DNA of 49,956 nucleotides from Bacillota bacterium. GTDB taxonomy: Bacteria; Bacillota; Bacilli; Bacillales; Cytobacillaceae. The stretch covers positions 1 to 49,956 of the forward strand of contig JAUZPL010000027.1 of the NCBI GenBank assembly GCA_030705955.1. Reading direction: 5' to 3'. The notes beneath the pieces are model-generated. The model saw nothing but the letters and a program-made list of their open reading frames with translations. It was not told the DNA's origin and did no database searches. Positions 26,266 through 36,046 of this stretch are shown here, piece by piece (position 1 is the stretch's first letter; each line of letters starts with the position of its first letter). A program made the position numbers and the translations under genes.

Positions 26266-28324
26266 TTCTATTCTCCTCCTCTATTCCATAAAATGAGCAT
26301 ATGGCTTCAAGTTCTTTATTAATCTTAGTCCTGTTATCCGCTAAACGAGTATACTCTCGAACGCGCCTCAGTTCATTCACCACAAGTGGGCGAACCCCCA
26401 TTCCAGCAGTGACATCTTCAGGTGGTAAAACTACAAAATCATATATATATGCAATTGTTTTTCCTGTTTCAGTACATTTTCTCAGAACACGCCCACGGCG
26501 CTGAATGGTCTGACGAGTTAGTGTATCACTTGCCATGATGTAAATCTTGTCCAATTTGGGAATATCAACACCTTCATCAAAGCATTTTATTGCTGCCAAA
26601 ACATCGTAATATCCACGTTCAAATTCAGACAAAACTTTTACTCTGTCACCGGTTTTACTGGTAAACTGTGATACATTATAATGTCCATACACTGCCAGGA
26701 TTTTTGTAACAGAATCTATTATTGATTCCTCGGTAATGCTGTCTTTTCCTTGGCCACAGTATATAACAGAATTTTGAAAATTGTATTTCCCGTCAGTGAC
26801 TAATGTCCTTAATCTATCCATTTTACAGCTTGCTTTCTTTATGATAACACTACGCTTTGTCCTAATATCAACAATTTTTTCTTCGTCTCGAGGATCTTCA
26901 TTTTCAAGATAAATTAGCTGCCTTGTGTAACTTTGATAATCCTCAAAATTTTCATTGCTGATATTAACAAATATCGGGAAATACAAATAGTGCGATAAAA
27001 AGTTATTTTCGATTGCTTCCTCAATTGTATACTTATATGTTTCGATAATACCACGAGTAAAATATTCAACAATTTGAGTGGTCTCAGCAACACTAAAACG
27101 TTCAGGTGTTGCGCTTAGTCCAAGCCTATAGGGAAACTGCTCTGGTAAATTTGCAATCTGATTTGGACTCAAGTTATGGGCTTCATCGATAATAATCATT
27201 TTATCCGTTGGCAAGTTTTTCATTTGTGTAGATAATTTTGCAAAAAAAGTATCATATGTCGAAATCCCCACTACTGGAAAATCAGACATAAAACTACTGA
27301 TTATGAAACTATCAAAGTTCTTTTCTGTCTCCACTGAACTGGCCAGTCCACCAAACAGGTATGAATTTATTCCTATCTCTGCAAAAGAATGTTGCCACTG
27401 TGCCTGCAAATCAATCTGCGGAACAAGCACAATAACTGATAGTTTTCCTTTTTGCTCAAATAGAGCCTCTACAGTTTTTACCGCAGTAAAGGTTTTTCCT
27501 GTACCGGTAGCCATTTCATAAAAATGGCAATAACCATTGCTTATAAACTGTTTAATAGCAGTGTCTTGATATGGGTATAACTCTTTAACTTTGTTACTAC
27601 TGGTGAGTTGAGAGGTAAAAGCTTGCTCAAGTCGCTCAATAGCTTTTTCTAAATCACCGCTGTGTTTATATTTATTAAATAGACTTCTCATTACTGCTTC
27701 CGGAAATGAAAATACCTTTAGTCCTTGCACGCGATTATTCCATAAATCTTCAAAATAGCTCTCTTGTTCAGCTATATCTTCTGAGTCCCCTGTCCAAGAA
27801 GTTAATACGACGGCACTCTCCAAATTGAGATTATACCCGCTATAAGTTTCATTCTGAGAGCCAATAAAGCAGACTTTATTGGCTTCTGAATCCTTTAAAA
27901 ACCCTATCTTTTCATGGTATATTCCTCCGCATGGTATGTATGCGATTTTAATTATTAACCGATTAGCTGCAATCAGATTTGTAATTACATCTAGTTTCAG
28001 CAAATCTATTGAGTCCTCTAATGCTACTAAAATATCATTATTCAACTTTGTAATAACCGATGACTCCTGTATTGCTAGCCCTTTTTGTATGATGACTCTA
28101 TCTTCCGGGTTGAGATCAACAGATGTCACAAGTCGAATGTTTCCACCACTACGAATAAAAGGGATCAAACCATTTGTAAAGTTTGCTAAAGAACTCAATG
28201 AAAAGTAACCGGTTCCTCTGTCGTATGACGTACTTCTTCGCAATGCCGGAATAATAAAATCTCTGTCTAACTCGTCATTCTTACTTCTATAGATTCTTTT
28301 AAAGTTAAAATCACTTAATGACAC
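26237..28324 (-). CDS. PLD-nuclease/DEAD-box helicase fusion
   Basis: This 695-residue protein joins two enzymes. The N-terminal ~200 residues form a phospholipase D-type nuclease with one HKD motif: YHEKIGFLKD then CFIGSQNET. Residues about 245-640 form an SF2 helicase: YQDTAIKQF (Q-like motif), MATGTGKTFTAV (Walker A), MIIIDEAHNLS (DEAH), LGLSATPERF (motif III) and QTIQRRGRVLRK (motif VI). PLD domains of this type cut or bind DNA. GTG 28324, behind GGAGGGATAGTTGC, is the start. It is the first gene of the operon and probably the motor that moves along or degrades invading DNA; that role is inferred. Confidence 0.87.
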   Translation of the reverse strand: MSLSDFNFKRIYRSKNDELDRDFIIPALRRSTSYDRGTGYFSLSSLANFTNGLIPFIRSGGNIRLVTSVDLNPEDRVIIQKGLAIQESSVITKLNNDILVALEDSIDLLKLDVITNLIAANRLIIKIAYIPCGGIYHEKIGFLKDSEANKVCFIGSQNETYSGYNLNLESAVVLTSWTGDSEDIAEQESYFEDLWNNRVQGLKVFSFPEAVMRSLFNKYKHSGDLEKAIERLEQAFTSQLTSSNKVKELYPYQDTAIKQFISNGYCHFYEMATGTGKTFTAVKTVEALFEQKGKLSVIVLVPQIDLQAQWQHSFAEIGINSYLFGGLASSVETEKNFDSFIISSFMSDFPVVGISTYDTFFAKLSTQMKNLPTDKMIIIDEAHNLSPNQIANLPEQFPYRLGLSATPERFSVAETTQIVEYFTRGIIETYKYTIEEAIENNFLSHYLYFPIFVNISNENFEDYQSYTRQLIYLENEDPRDEEKIVDIRTKRSVIIKKASCKMDRLRTLVTDGKYNFQNSVIYCGQGKDSITEESIIDSVTKILAVYGHYNVSQFTSKTGDRVKVLSEFERGYYDVLAAIKCFDEGVDIPKLDKIYIMASDTLTRQTIQRRGRVLRKCTETGKTIAYIYDFVVLPPEDVTAGMGVRPLVVNELRRVREYTRLADNRTKINKELEAICSFYGIEEENRNETEFDENN

Positions 28325-29062
28325 GCAACTATCCCTCCTTACTCAGAATTAAAACGATTCTATATAATTTCCCCTTTGTATACCGTATCTAAAAGTAGAT
28401 TTTACAGCAAAGTTTACTTTCACCATTATTTACAAATAATTTGTGTCAATGTATCCTTTAAAAGTCTCAGTGTGCGCCACTACTTCTTCAGGTATTTTTT
28501 TTGAATCTTTTCCAATTACCTTCTTTTCTGAACCAATGAGGGCGAATCGAAATAGGAACTGTTATTCTATACAGTTTAGCTCTTTATATTTTAAACAACA
28601 CGCAATACACTAAAAGCAAAAAGCACCCGAAGGAGGTTTCACTTACAAGTACACCCTTCTTGTGATTTTTAACTTATTAAGTTTCTACTAAAGCAGTTAA
28701 GCATCATTTCCAGCTATCGAGTAACAAAATAATTCCTTTTCCCATCTAATTAGGGTTTTGCACCCAACCACTTAAATCATATTTGAGCCTATTATTATAT
28801 CAATACGAATATGGAATTTTATAGTCAGAAGAGTCAATCGGTCTCAGTAGTTTTCTAATTCCCAAAGAGGGGATTCCAGATGTCCAGTGAAAGTTTAATC
28901 TAATGAATTTTGCTCATTTTTCGCATAAGTTTTCAATGTAATTAGGTTTTGTTAATAGTAACAGTTGATGAAATAACAATTCTGCAATACTATTTTACCA
29001 TGAAAATGGAATATACCTATACCATATATAAAATTTAACACCAAAATATACTTAAAACTAAA
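28325..29062. other. Upstream region of the seven-gene operon, no gene seen
   Basis: About 740 nt. It must contain the operon promoter, but no consensus boxes stand out. An imperfect inverted repeat (AAAAAGCAC ... GTGATTTTT) at about 28617-28670 could be a terminator for a lost gene. Confidence 0.45.
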
Positions 29063-29254
29063 ATGGCTAGACAAAAAGCACCAAAGTATTTTCCGCCTTC
29101 GTCGGTAGAAAAATATTTAAATAACTCTACGTATTAGTGTGTTGATAAAGCCAGACGTTTTTTGTGGTTAAAAAAACCCTGTAATTTTATTTTCTCCAAA
29201 AAAAAATGCCCTAATTGTTTAGAAATGTATTTAGAAAGTTTGCCCAATGTATAG
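29063..29254 (+). pseudogene. Small frame with an internal TAG stop and zinc-finger motif
   Basis: From ATG 29063 the frame reads MARQKAPKYFPPSSVEKYLN, meets TAG after 24 codons, and continues open in the same frame through ARRFLWLKKPCNF and KKKCPNCLEM to a second stop at 29252-29254. The CPNC motif suggests a zinc-binding protein. There is no good ribosome binding site. It is probably a broken small gene; chance cannot be excluded. Confidence 0.3.
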
Positions 29255-29330
29255 GGACTACCAAACAAAAAGACAAATATTTTAATTAATTATTTGAAAC
29301 TGTTAACGTCATTTTATGGAGCTGATTGTT

Positions 29331-29453
29331 TTGGAGATGAATAAGTTTCTGAAAGAGGTTGAAGAAAACCTTTTCGGAATAGGTCAAGACTACGGTATTA
29401 CAAATAAACGTGATCAGTTTGAGGTATTTATTGGAGCACTATTCATTAAATAG
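29331..29453 (+). pseudogene. Short gene remnant before the long hairpin
   Basis: An open stretch reads MNKFLKEVEENLFGIGQDYG and stops at TAG 29451-29453, immediately before the 52-nt palindrome. It is too short to classify. It may be the 3' end of a lost gene whose terminator was the hairpin. Confidence 0.3.
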
Positions 29454-29454
29454 A

Positions 29455-29513
29455 GGTGACTGACCCCGTGTGTGGTAATACATTACCACACACGGGGTCA
29501 GTCACCGGAATTT
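29455..29513. repeat. 25-bp perfect stem palindrome with 2-nt loop, terminator-like
   Basis: Positions 29455-29479 and 29482-29506 are exact reverse complements, separated only by AC. The outer part is GGTGACTGACCCC. A T7 run follows, so it can terminate plus-strand transcripts. The perfect pairing and 2-nt loop are unlike normal terminators and recall REP-type or MITE palindromes. Confidence 0.8.
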
Positions 29514-29642
29514 TTTTATTTAGAATAATAAAACTAGATGCTTTTTCTACATCACTTTTATTTGCATAATCTTCAGCTCTATGTTGTATCTTACTTGGTA
29601 GTAAAATTTTTCTACATCTAAGATGTTCTTTTTATTTTTTTA

Positions 29643-30299
<657 letters not shown>

Positions 30300-30494
30300 T
30301 TATAAGTATTTTTGTGCATATTTTTCGGCATCTTTTATATTATTAAAATTAGCCTTTTCTTTCCCATCTAAAAAAACAATAAATTCTTTTTTTGAGTATT
30401 GGATTATATCAAGATCTACTAAATTTTTCGTTTTAGTAGACCACATAATCATTCCCGTTTCATCATCTTTGGTATATTCTTGAAAATTCCGCAT
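30300..30494 (-). CDS. Small hypothetical protein (64 aa)
   Basis: ATG 30494 follows GGTGAGTGATA. The protein begins MRNFQEYTKDDETGMIMWST and ends DAEKYAQKYL; it looks like a small alpha/beta domain (TKTKNLVDLDIIQYSKKEF strands and a final helix). The family is unknown. It stands alone in debris-rich DNA. Confidence 0.5.
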   Translation of the reverse strand: MRNFQEYTKDDETGMIMWSTKTKNLVDLDIIQYSKKEFIVFLDGKEKANFNNIKDAEKYAQKYL

Positions 30495-30699
30495 TATCAC
30501 TCACCACAATTCTTGTAGCCTTAATAAAAATTTATTCAAATGAGTGGTTGTTTATGAGTGTTTATAAAACAATAAATTGAAACTCTTTTTACTATTAATA
30601 CACTTTCCTATTTTTAATGATTAATAACTTAACTTATGCCAGATCACCCTATTCAGATTAATTACCCATTGAAAAGGTATTTGGAAAATTATGATACAC

Positions 30700-30897
30700 C
30701 TAAATATTTCTTAAAGTATGTTCTACAATCTCCAAACCTGATAGCATAATTTTACGTTTTGTATTGTTCAAATTATGTACAGTTTGATTACCTAATTTTC
30801 TTATTATGTGCAAGATATCTGTCTGTCCTTCAGTGTCACATCCCATACATTGACTAATAATATAGTCCTCTGACCAAAAGAATGCACCTAATTCCAA
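30700..30897 (-). CDS. Doubtful small frame (65 aa)
   Basis: A TTG start at 30897 has only AGAGAG in front. The protein contains QCMGCDTEGQTD and a helical C-terminus. No family is recognised. It could be the 3' end of a broken gene, since the frame lacks a convincing start. Confidence 0.3.
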   Translation of the reverse strand: MELGAFFWSEDYIISQCMGCDTEGQTDILHIIRKLGNQTVHNLNNTKRKIMLSGLEIVEHTLRNI

Positions 30898-31378
30898 ATC
30901 TCTCTAGTTCTGCCAAAAAGTACACCCCTATTCTCAACACCTTATATCGTAAATTAAAAGATTTGAATGTACTTTTTTACTTGAAGAAAGATGGAAGCAA
31001 TACGGTTCCACCCTTATATTCGACTAATTCGATGACAGTAAAGGCTTATTAACGTAGAATCTGAATCCCGTAATAAAGTTACTAGGACATTTGCCATCGA
31101 CTCTACTTTAATATTTTTCTGGCCCGGCATAGGCAATTTCAATTTTGTTATACCCTTAACCTTTTATTTCGTGCCCCTCAATAAATGTTCTACTTGTTTT
31201 AGCAATTATTCCGATGCTTTTAACCTATCCCTAATATCAGCCTCTTCATCTCTCATGATTCCTATCCAGAATCGTTTTTTAAACATTTTCTTTTAAACTT
31301 TTTTTCATCAAAAAAATATTTTTATACAATTTTCTCCCACTTTTCCCCTAAGTGAATAAACAATTAGGAGTGAGCGAA
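30898..31378. other. Intergenic with terminase remnant
   Basis: Besides the terminase fragment, the plus strand at about 30980-31110 shows stop-interrupted frames (EERWKQYGSTLIFD, then stop) that may be transposase or phage debris. No intact gene. Confidence 0.4.
31108..31283 (-). pseudogene. Remnant of a phage terminase small subunit
   Basis: On the minus strand the frames give RFWIGIMRDEEADIRDRLKA then SE, followed after a shift by AKTSRTFIEGHEIKG and then YNKIEIAYAGPEKY. The pattern FW-x-x-x-M-x(n)-D-R-L-K-A-S-E is highly typical of small terminase subunits, which recognise phage pac or cos DNA. Two frameshifts and missing ends show it is dead. It is a second sign of prophage decay besides the tail-tube remnant. 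Confidence 0.55.
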
Positions 31379-31564
31379 ATGATTAATAATCTACCTATCT
31401 CTGAAGAAATACTTCGAAAGCGCCAAGCAATTCCCGTCCTCATTGCAAAACTTTCTTATGTTGATCAAAACATGTCTCTTCACTATATGCGCTTGTGGGG
31501 AGAAAAGAAAGAAACTATAACCTCTCTATATGAACAACTCTTATCGGAAATCAGGAAGTTTTAA
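31379..31564 (+). CDS. Small hypothetical protein (61 aa) ahead of serine recombinase 3
   Basis: ATG 31379 lies behind AGGAGTGAGCGAA. The protein starts MINNLPISEEILRKRQAIPV and is helical throughout. It is 214 nt upstream of a serine recombinase on the same strand. The family is unknown; an accessory role in that mobile unit is possible. Confidence 0.6.
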   Translation: MINNLPISEEILRKRQAIPVLIAKLSYVDQNMSLHYMRLWGEKKETITSLYEQLLSEIRKF

Positions 31565-31778
31565 TTCCACTAGTGGGGTTGATTCCCATTCAATATATTT
31601 AAAAATAATGCCAACTATACTCAAAATTAAATTTGAATTTAGTTAACCATACTTAATGGTTTTAAAGGCCCTTATAATTTTGTAGGTTTTACTTTAAGAA
31701 TATATTTCCATACGAAATAACAAACTTTTTAAATTATAATACTTGAGACTATTTCTATGGAGAAAAGAGGTGGTATCA

Positions 31779-33299
31779 ATGAGAGTAGCGCTTTATATCC
31801 GTGTATCCACAAAATTACAAGAAGAACGCTTCTCACTATCTGCTCAGGAAAAAGAATTACTAGAGTACGCAATAAGTAAAAATTGGACTGTTGTAGAGAT
31901 TTTAAAGGATGTAGATAGCGGAGGGAAATTAGAAAAAAAAGGCCTAAATGAATTAATGGATTTAGCAGAAGAAGGATCTATTGACGTTGTCCTATGCATT
32001 GATCAAGATCGACTCTCACGCTTAAATACTGTCGAATGGGAATTCCTAAAAGACGTCCTTCGTGATAATAATGTAAAAATAGCTGAACCTGGTTCAATGG
32101 TTGATTTAAAAAATGAAGATCAGGAGTTTATATCAGACATTAAAAATTTAATTGCTAAACTTGAAAAACGTAAAATTGTTAGAAGAATGATGCGTGGTAA
32201 GCGTCAAAAATTACGAGAAGGTCAAGGCTGGGGTAAAGCACCATTAGGATACAAATTTAACAAAACCACGAAAAAATATGAGCTGGATGAGAATTGGTCA
32301 TGGGTAATTCCTTTCATTGACGATTTGTATTTGACTAAAAACCTTGGGATGATAGTTATTGCACATGAACTAAATAAGATTTCAAAAACTCCTAGCGGTA
32401 GATTTTGGAATGAAACGTTAGTACAAAGAAGATTACTTTCAAAGGCGTTCCATGGTGTAATGGAAAAAACCTTCTCAAATGGTGAAACTATTTCTATCGA
32501 CGGTATTTATCCGCCATTAAGAACGGAGGAAACGTGGAAACAAATACAAATGGAACGTGAAAAGCGAAAAACTCGGTTCAAAGTAGATGCACGTCAAAAT
32601 GAGAACATTCACTTTTTAAGGCAAACATTTATTACTTGTGGTCATTGTAGTCGAAAGTTACATGTTGCCAATCATGGAACAAAAACGCATTCAAATTACT
32701 ATATTAAACACGGGAGAAAGTTGAAGCTTAAGGATCGCTCCGTTTGTGATATTTCCATTAATACCATAAGGTTTGATGATAAATTAACTCTAGCAATTAA
32801 AGACATCTTGAAAAGCGAAGAAATTGCGAAACGATATATAAATCTTGAGTCCAATGATCAGGAAATTAATTTGCTAAAAAGAAGCATCAAAGCAGGTGAG
32901 AAGAGTTTAAAACAATTACAAGAGAAGCGTGATAAATTATTAGACTTATTTCTCGACGGAGAATTCCCAAAAAATACATTAAATGAAAAAAACGCCATTT
33001 TAGAAAAAGAGCGTCTGAACCAGGAAAAAATTTATTTGCAACAAAAAGCAAAATTAGATGCCCTTGAGAAGAACTCATGGAATTACGATTTAATTTATGA
33101 ATATCTTGAAATTGCTGAAAACCTTGATGAATTGACCCATCTTGAAAAAGTTCAATTGATAGGGAACCTCTTCCCTACTGCAACTTGTTACAAAGATAGA
33201 TTAGTTTTGGTTGCTGAGTTGGAACAAGGATTTCCTGTTGAATTTGAAATTCCAATCGAGCCTGATCCTTTTGCTTGGCACCATACAAAAAATAAATAG
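31779..33299 (+). CDS. Large serine recombinase 3
   Basis: This 506-residue recombinase has MRVALYIRVSTKLQ (catalytic serine near residue 10), IDQDRLSRL near 72-80 (conserved Asp and Arg present), the recombinase domain with GWGKAPLGYKF near 155, a zinc ribbon starting ITCGHCSRKL near 286 and a coiled-coil region. ATG 31779, behind AGAGGTGGTATCA, is chosen over the upstream in-frame ATG 31743. A terminator follows directly. It is not closely similar to the 9472-12376 pair, so it belongs to a separate mobile unit. Confidence 0.9.
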   Translation: MRVALYIRVSTKLQEERFSLSAQEKELLEYAISKNWTVVEILKDVDSGGKLEKKGLNELMDLAEEGSIDVVLCIDQDRLSRLNTVEWEFLKDVLRDNNVKIAEPGSMVDLKNEDQEFISDIKNLIAKLEKRKIVRRMMRGKRQKLREGQGWGKAPLGYKFNKTTKKYELDENWSWVIPFIDDLYLTKNLGMIVIAHELNKISKTPSGRFWNETLVQRRLLSKAFHGVMEKTFSNGETISIDGIYPPLRTEETWKQIQMEREKRKTRFKVDARQNENIHFLRQTFITCGHCSRKLHVANHGTKTHSNYYIKHGRKLKLKDRSVCDISINTIRFDDKLTLAIKDILKSEEIAKRYINLESNDQEINLLKRSIKAGEKSLKQLQEKRDKLLDLFLDGEFPKNTLNEKNAILEKERLNQEKIYLQQKAKLDALEKNSWNYDLIYEYLEIAENLDELTHLEKVQLIGNLFPTATCYKDRLVLVAELEQGFPVEFEIPIEPDPFAWHHTKNK

Positions 33300-33303
33300 A
33301 TAT

Positions 33304-33352
33304 AAAAAATGGCGTGGAAGGACCTTATAAATTTCTTACACGCCATTTTTTA
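33304..33352 (+). terminator. Terminator of serine recombinase 3
   Basis: AAAAATGGCGTG pairs with CACGCCATTTTT across a 22-nt loop, a few nucleotides after the recombinase stop codon. It is symmetrical, so it may also serve the converging gene. Confidence 0.75.
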
Positions 33353-33405
33353 TGTATTTCATATTTTTACAATCTACAGCGTCCGGTGCCAATTTCTATG
33401 GTTTT

Positions 33406-34002
33406 TTACCATTCATGTCTTAAACCTTTTTTTAAAATATAATCTTTTAGGTTACTCATAAATTTATCTTTATCATATAAATTATAGGGTTTAAGTTTAA
33501 ATTTGAGTGTCCCTTTTAACAATTCACGAATTATGGGATCACTCAAGAATACATCTAATGAATATGCCATGACTAACGCATCATTTGTTGTGATTAGCCT
33601 AGAACCTTCAATATCTTTAGCCATTAACTCTCTAAATTTTTTGTCCTTACGGATTACCTGTTTTAAATTCATACCCACTTTAAACTTTTCCTCATTATTT
33701 AAAATATAGTTAATATGAGAAGGAAAATTTCCCCCCTTAATTTTTAAAACTTCAACTGACGGGAGTTGGAAAAATTCACTTGAGTCGCACATCTGAAAAA
33801 AATTACATTCCATATAATTATTATGAAATGCTTTTTCAACCAGCGTGGGTAATTTTGTTGGAATTTCCTTTACAATTTTTAAATCCCCGATTTGGTATTT
33901 CAAATTATATACTCGGTTTTCAGTTTTTTCAGCAAAGCCTATCTTATAAATAGGTACTTCCATATTTTTTACTTTGTAATCATGTTCAAGTAAGTAAATC
34001 AT
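33406..34002 (-). CDS. GIY-YIG-type (T5orf172/Mug113-like) protein
   Basis: This 198-residue protein begins MIYLLEHDYKVKNMEVPIYK, continues IGFAEKTENRVYNL, and later shows VEKAFHNNYMEC and SEFFQLP. This matches the T5orf172 variant of the GIY-YIG nuclease fold: YLL, KIG-x-(T/A), an arginine helix, an E/H-x-F and a final EFF/EWF. The C-terminal half (about 95-198) is unfamiliar. The start is ATG 34002 behind GGAGGTTTTTCTA. Possible roles are DNA cleavage in a mobile element or in defence; not certain. Confidence 0.65.
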   Translation of the reverse strand: MIYLLEHDYKVKNMEVPIYKIGFAEKTENRVYNLKYQIGDLKIVKEIPTKLPTLVEKAFHNNYMECNFFQMCDSSEFFQLPSVEVLKIKGGNFPSHINYILNNEEKFKVGMNLKQVIRKDKKFRELMAKDIEGSRLITTNDALVMAYSLDVFLSDPIIRELLKGTLKFKLKPYNLYDKDKFMSNLKDYILKKGLRHEW

Positions 34003-34424
34003 TAGAAAAACCTCCGTAATATTGAATTTTACAGGTTCTTCCCCTTATTTATTGAGGTGAATGTAAATCCACTATCCTCCTTTTTACAAAATCCAACTTA
34101 TTTTACTTTTAGAATAAAATTCATAAAATAGACATATTTAAAACAGAAACCTTGCTAAGCCGCACAGGAAAAGGCTTTTCTATGATTTTACTCCAGAAAA
34201 ACACACCTAATCCTTCTCCCTCCTTTGCTCTTTGTAAAGGAGATGATGATTTATTTGATATGACATGTGTTTTCAAAGGAAAAATGGCACTTTCACTCAT
34301 TTCATGTACCAGATTTAGCCGTTTAACACATTTGGGCATACTTTTGAAATCAAAGTGCATATGGAAGACAGGATTTTTAGATTCTTGAACATTATTGGTC
34401 TTATAAAGACAGGAGGAAAAAAGC
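34003..34424. other. Intergenic before the excisionase gene
   Basis: About 420 nt. Open frames on both strands here lack ribosome binding sites and resemble nothing. It probably holds the promoter for xis-int; boxes are not clear. Confidence 0.45.
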
Positions 34425-34607
34425 ATGAAGACAATTTTTGAGCTACCAGAAGTATTAGAAGTTAAGGACATCCAAGATTTTCTTGGAATTGGCCGCAGCC
34501 AGGCCTATCAGTTAGTTAAATCCAACTCATTCCATGCAGTTACCGTCGGAAAACGTATTCTTGTTCCAAAAAAATCTTTCCTTAATTGGTTTGAAGGTAA
34601 TGATTAA
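34425..34607 (+). CDS. xis: Excisionase-type helix-turn-helix protein
   Basis: This 60-residue protein reads LEVKDIQDFLGIGRSQAYQL followed by VKSNSFHAVTVGKRILVPK, the MerR-like winged-helix pattern of Tn916-type excisionases (HTH_17). ATG lies behind GGAGGAAAAAAGC. It is 199 nt upstream of the tyrosine integrase on the same strand, the usual xis-int order. Excisionases bend attachment-site DNA and favour excision over integration. Confidence 0.85.
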   Translation: MKTIFELPEVLEVKDIQDFLGIGRSQAYQLVKSNSFHAVTVGKRILVPKKSFLNWFEGND

Positions 34608-34805
34608 ATTCTCAAAACCGGTTCAGATGAATGGAAGAGATCTTTTAATAATCAATTAGGTTAATGTTAAAAATTCTCATGCTCTTATCAAAAGAGAATA
34701 GCTAATGGCACCTGGTTTTGCCAAGTAACGTAATATCAATTATGATATTAACTGGTGCAATCAGATGCTTGGTGCCCAGCTATTTTGAAATGGAGGAAAA
34801 AGAAA

Positions 34806-35927
34806 ATGGCTGGTTACCCAAAAAAAGATGCAAATGGAACATATTATTTTGTTTTAGAAGCTGGAAAAGATGTAGAAGGTAAAAGGAAAAGAATTAAGAG
34901 AAGAGGGTTTAAAAAATTGAGTGAAGCAAAAACGGCCATGGCCGAGTTAATGCTTCAATTACAAAACGAAGATCCGCATTCTCTAGATGAAAGAATGTCT
35001 CTAGGTCAATACCTAGATTATTGGTTGGAGAATTATGCAAAGACAAACACAAAACCTAAAACATTTGCCGAATATCAAAAGATGATCAAAAAGCACATTC
35101 AACCTTCATTAGGTCACATTATGCTGAATGACTTAAAACCAATGCAGCTTCAAAACTACTATAAAGAAAAATTTAAGGTTTTATCCGCACAATCTGTGAC
35201 ACATCATCACCGTGTTTTATCAAAAGCACTTAATGATGCCATTGACTGGGAGTTCATTAGTAAGAATCCAACAAGAGGGGCAAAGCCTCCGAGACCAGAA
35301 AAGTCAGAAATGAACACATTAAATGTGGAACAACTAAATTTATTGCTAAAAACGGCTAAGGAAAAAACGCCTATGTACTACCCTATTTTCTATGCTGCTA
35401 TTCACACGGGAATGAGAAAAAGTGAGTTAGTCGGCTTGAATTGGGGAAACGTTGATTTCGAAACGCAAAAGTTTTATATTCGGCAAACGATTACCGAAGC
35501 GAATGGGAAGTATTTTTTTAATAAAATCCCTAAAAATGAAAAACCACGGGGAATAAGATTAACAAACAAAATGATTAAGTTAATGAAGACGCTTAAAGAG
35601 GAATTCAATCATCGGAAAGAAATACTGGGTGAAACCTATAACCCACACAATTTGGTCTTTTGCAATTCACTAGGAAACATCATGGCACCTTCAGAAATTT
35701 CAAGAGCCCTTAAGAGAGCATTAAAAGCTGCTGAACTTCCAGACATCCGTTTTCACGATTTACGGCATTCTCATGCAACCATGTTATTGAAGGAAAATGT
35801 TAATCCCAAAATCGTGAGTGCACGCTTAGGTCACTCTAAAATCCAAGTCACCTTGGACACCTATTCACACGTGACAGATTCCATTGAAGGAATAGCCGTT
35901 GAAACCTTAAATGATTTGCTCGATTAA
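34806..35927 (+). CDS. int: Tyrosine integrase adjoining tRNA-Sec
   Basis: This 373-residue phage-type integrase has an AP2-like N-terminus (DANGTYYFVLEAGKD), a SAM-like core-binding domain (about 70-150) and a catalytic domain with TGMRKSEL (Arg), FHDLRHSHAT (His-x-x-Arg), LGHSKIQVTLDTYSHV (His and the nucleophilic Tyr). ATG 34806, behind GGAGGAAAAAGAAA, is the start. Its stop is 120 nt from the 3' end of the tRNA-Sec gene, so the tRNA is the probable attB. Integrases of this Tn916/ICEBs1-like group carry many genomic islands. Confidence 0.92.
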   Translation: MAGYPKKDANGTYYFVLEAGKDVEGKRKRIKRRGFKKLSEAKTAMAELMLQLQNEDPHSLDERMSLGQYLDYWLENYAKTNTKPKTFAEYQKMIKKHIQPSLGHIMLNDLKPMQLQNYYKEKFKVLSAQSVTHHHRVLSKALNDAIDWEFISKNPTRGAKPPRPEKSEMNTLNVEQLNLLLKTAKEKTPMYYPIFYAAIHTGMRKSELVGLNWGNVDFETQKFYIRQTITEANGKYFFNKIPKNEKPRGIRLTNKMIKLMKTLKEEFNHRKEILGETYNPHNLVFCNSLGNIMAPSEISRALKRALKAAELPDIRFHDLRHSHATMLLKENVNPKIVSARLGHSKIQVTLDTYSHVTDSIEGIAVETLNDLLD

Positions 35928-36046
35928 AAGTCCAAGGGGCACTTTGGTGTGGATGGCACCATTTGGGCACCACCCAATAAAAAAAGACCGAGTGAACTCT
36001 GGTCTATGTACAACGGGAATCGCGAAAAACCCTTATATATCAAACT

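Noticed and set aside
34121-34471. Overlapping frames on both strands before xis
   Set aside because: Neither has a ribosome binding site or recognisable sequence, and they mirror each other.
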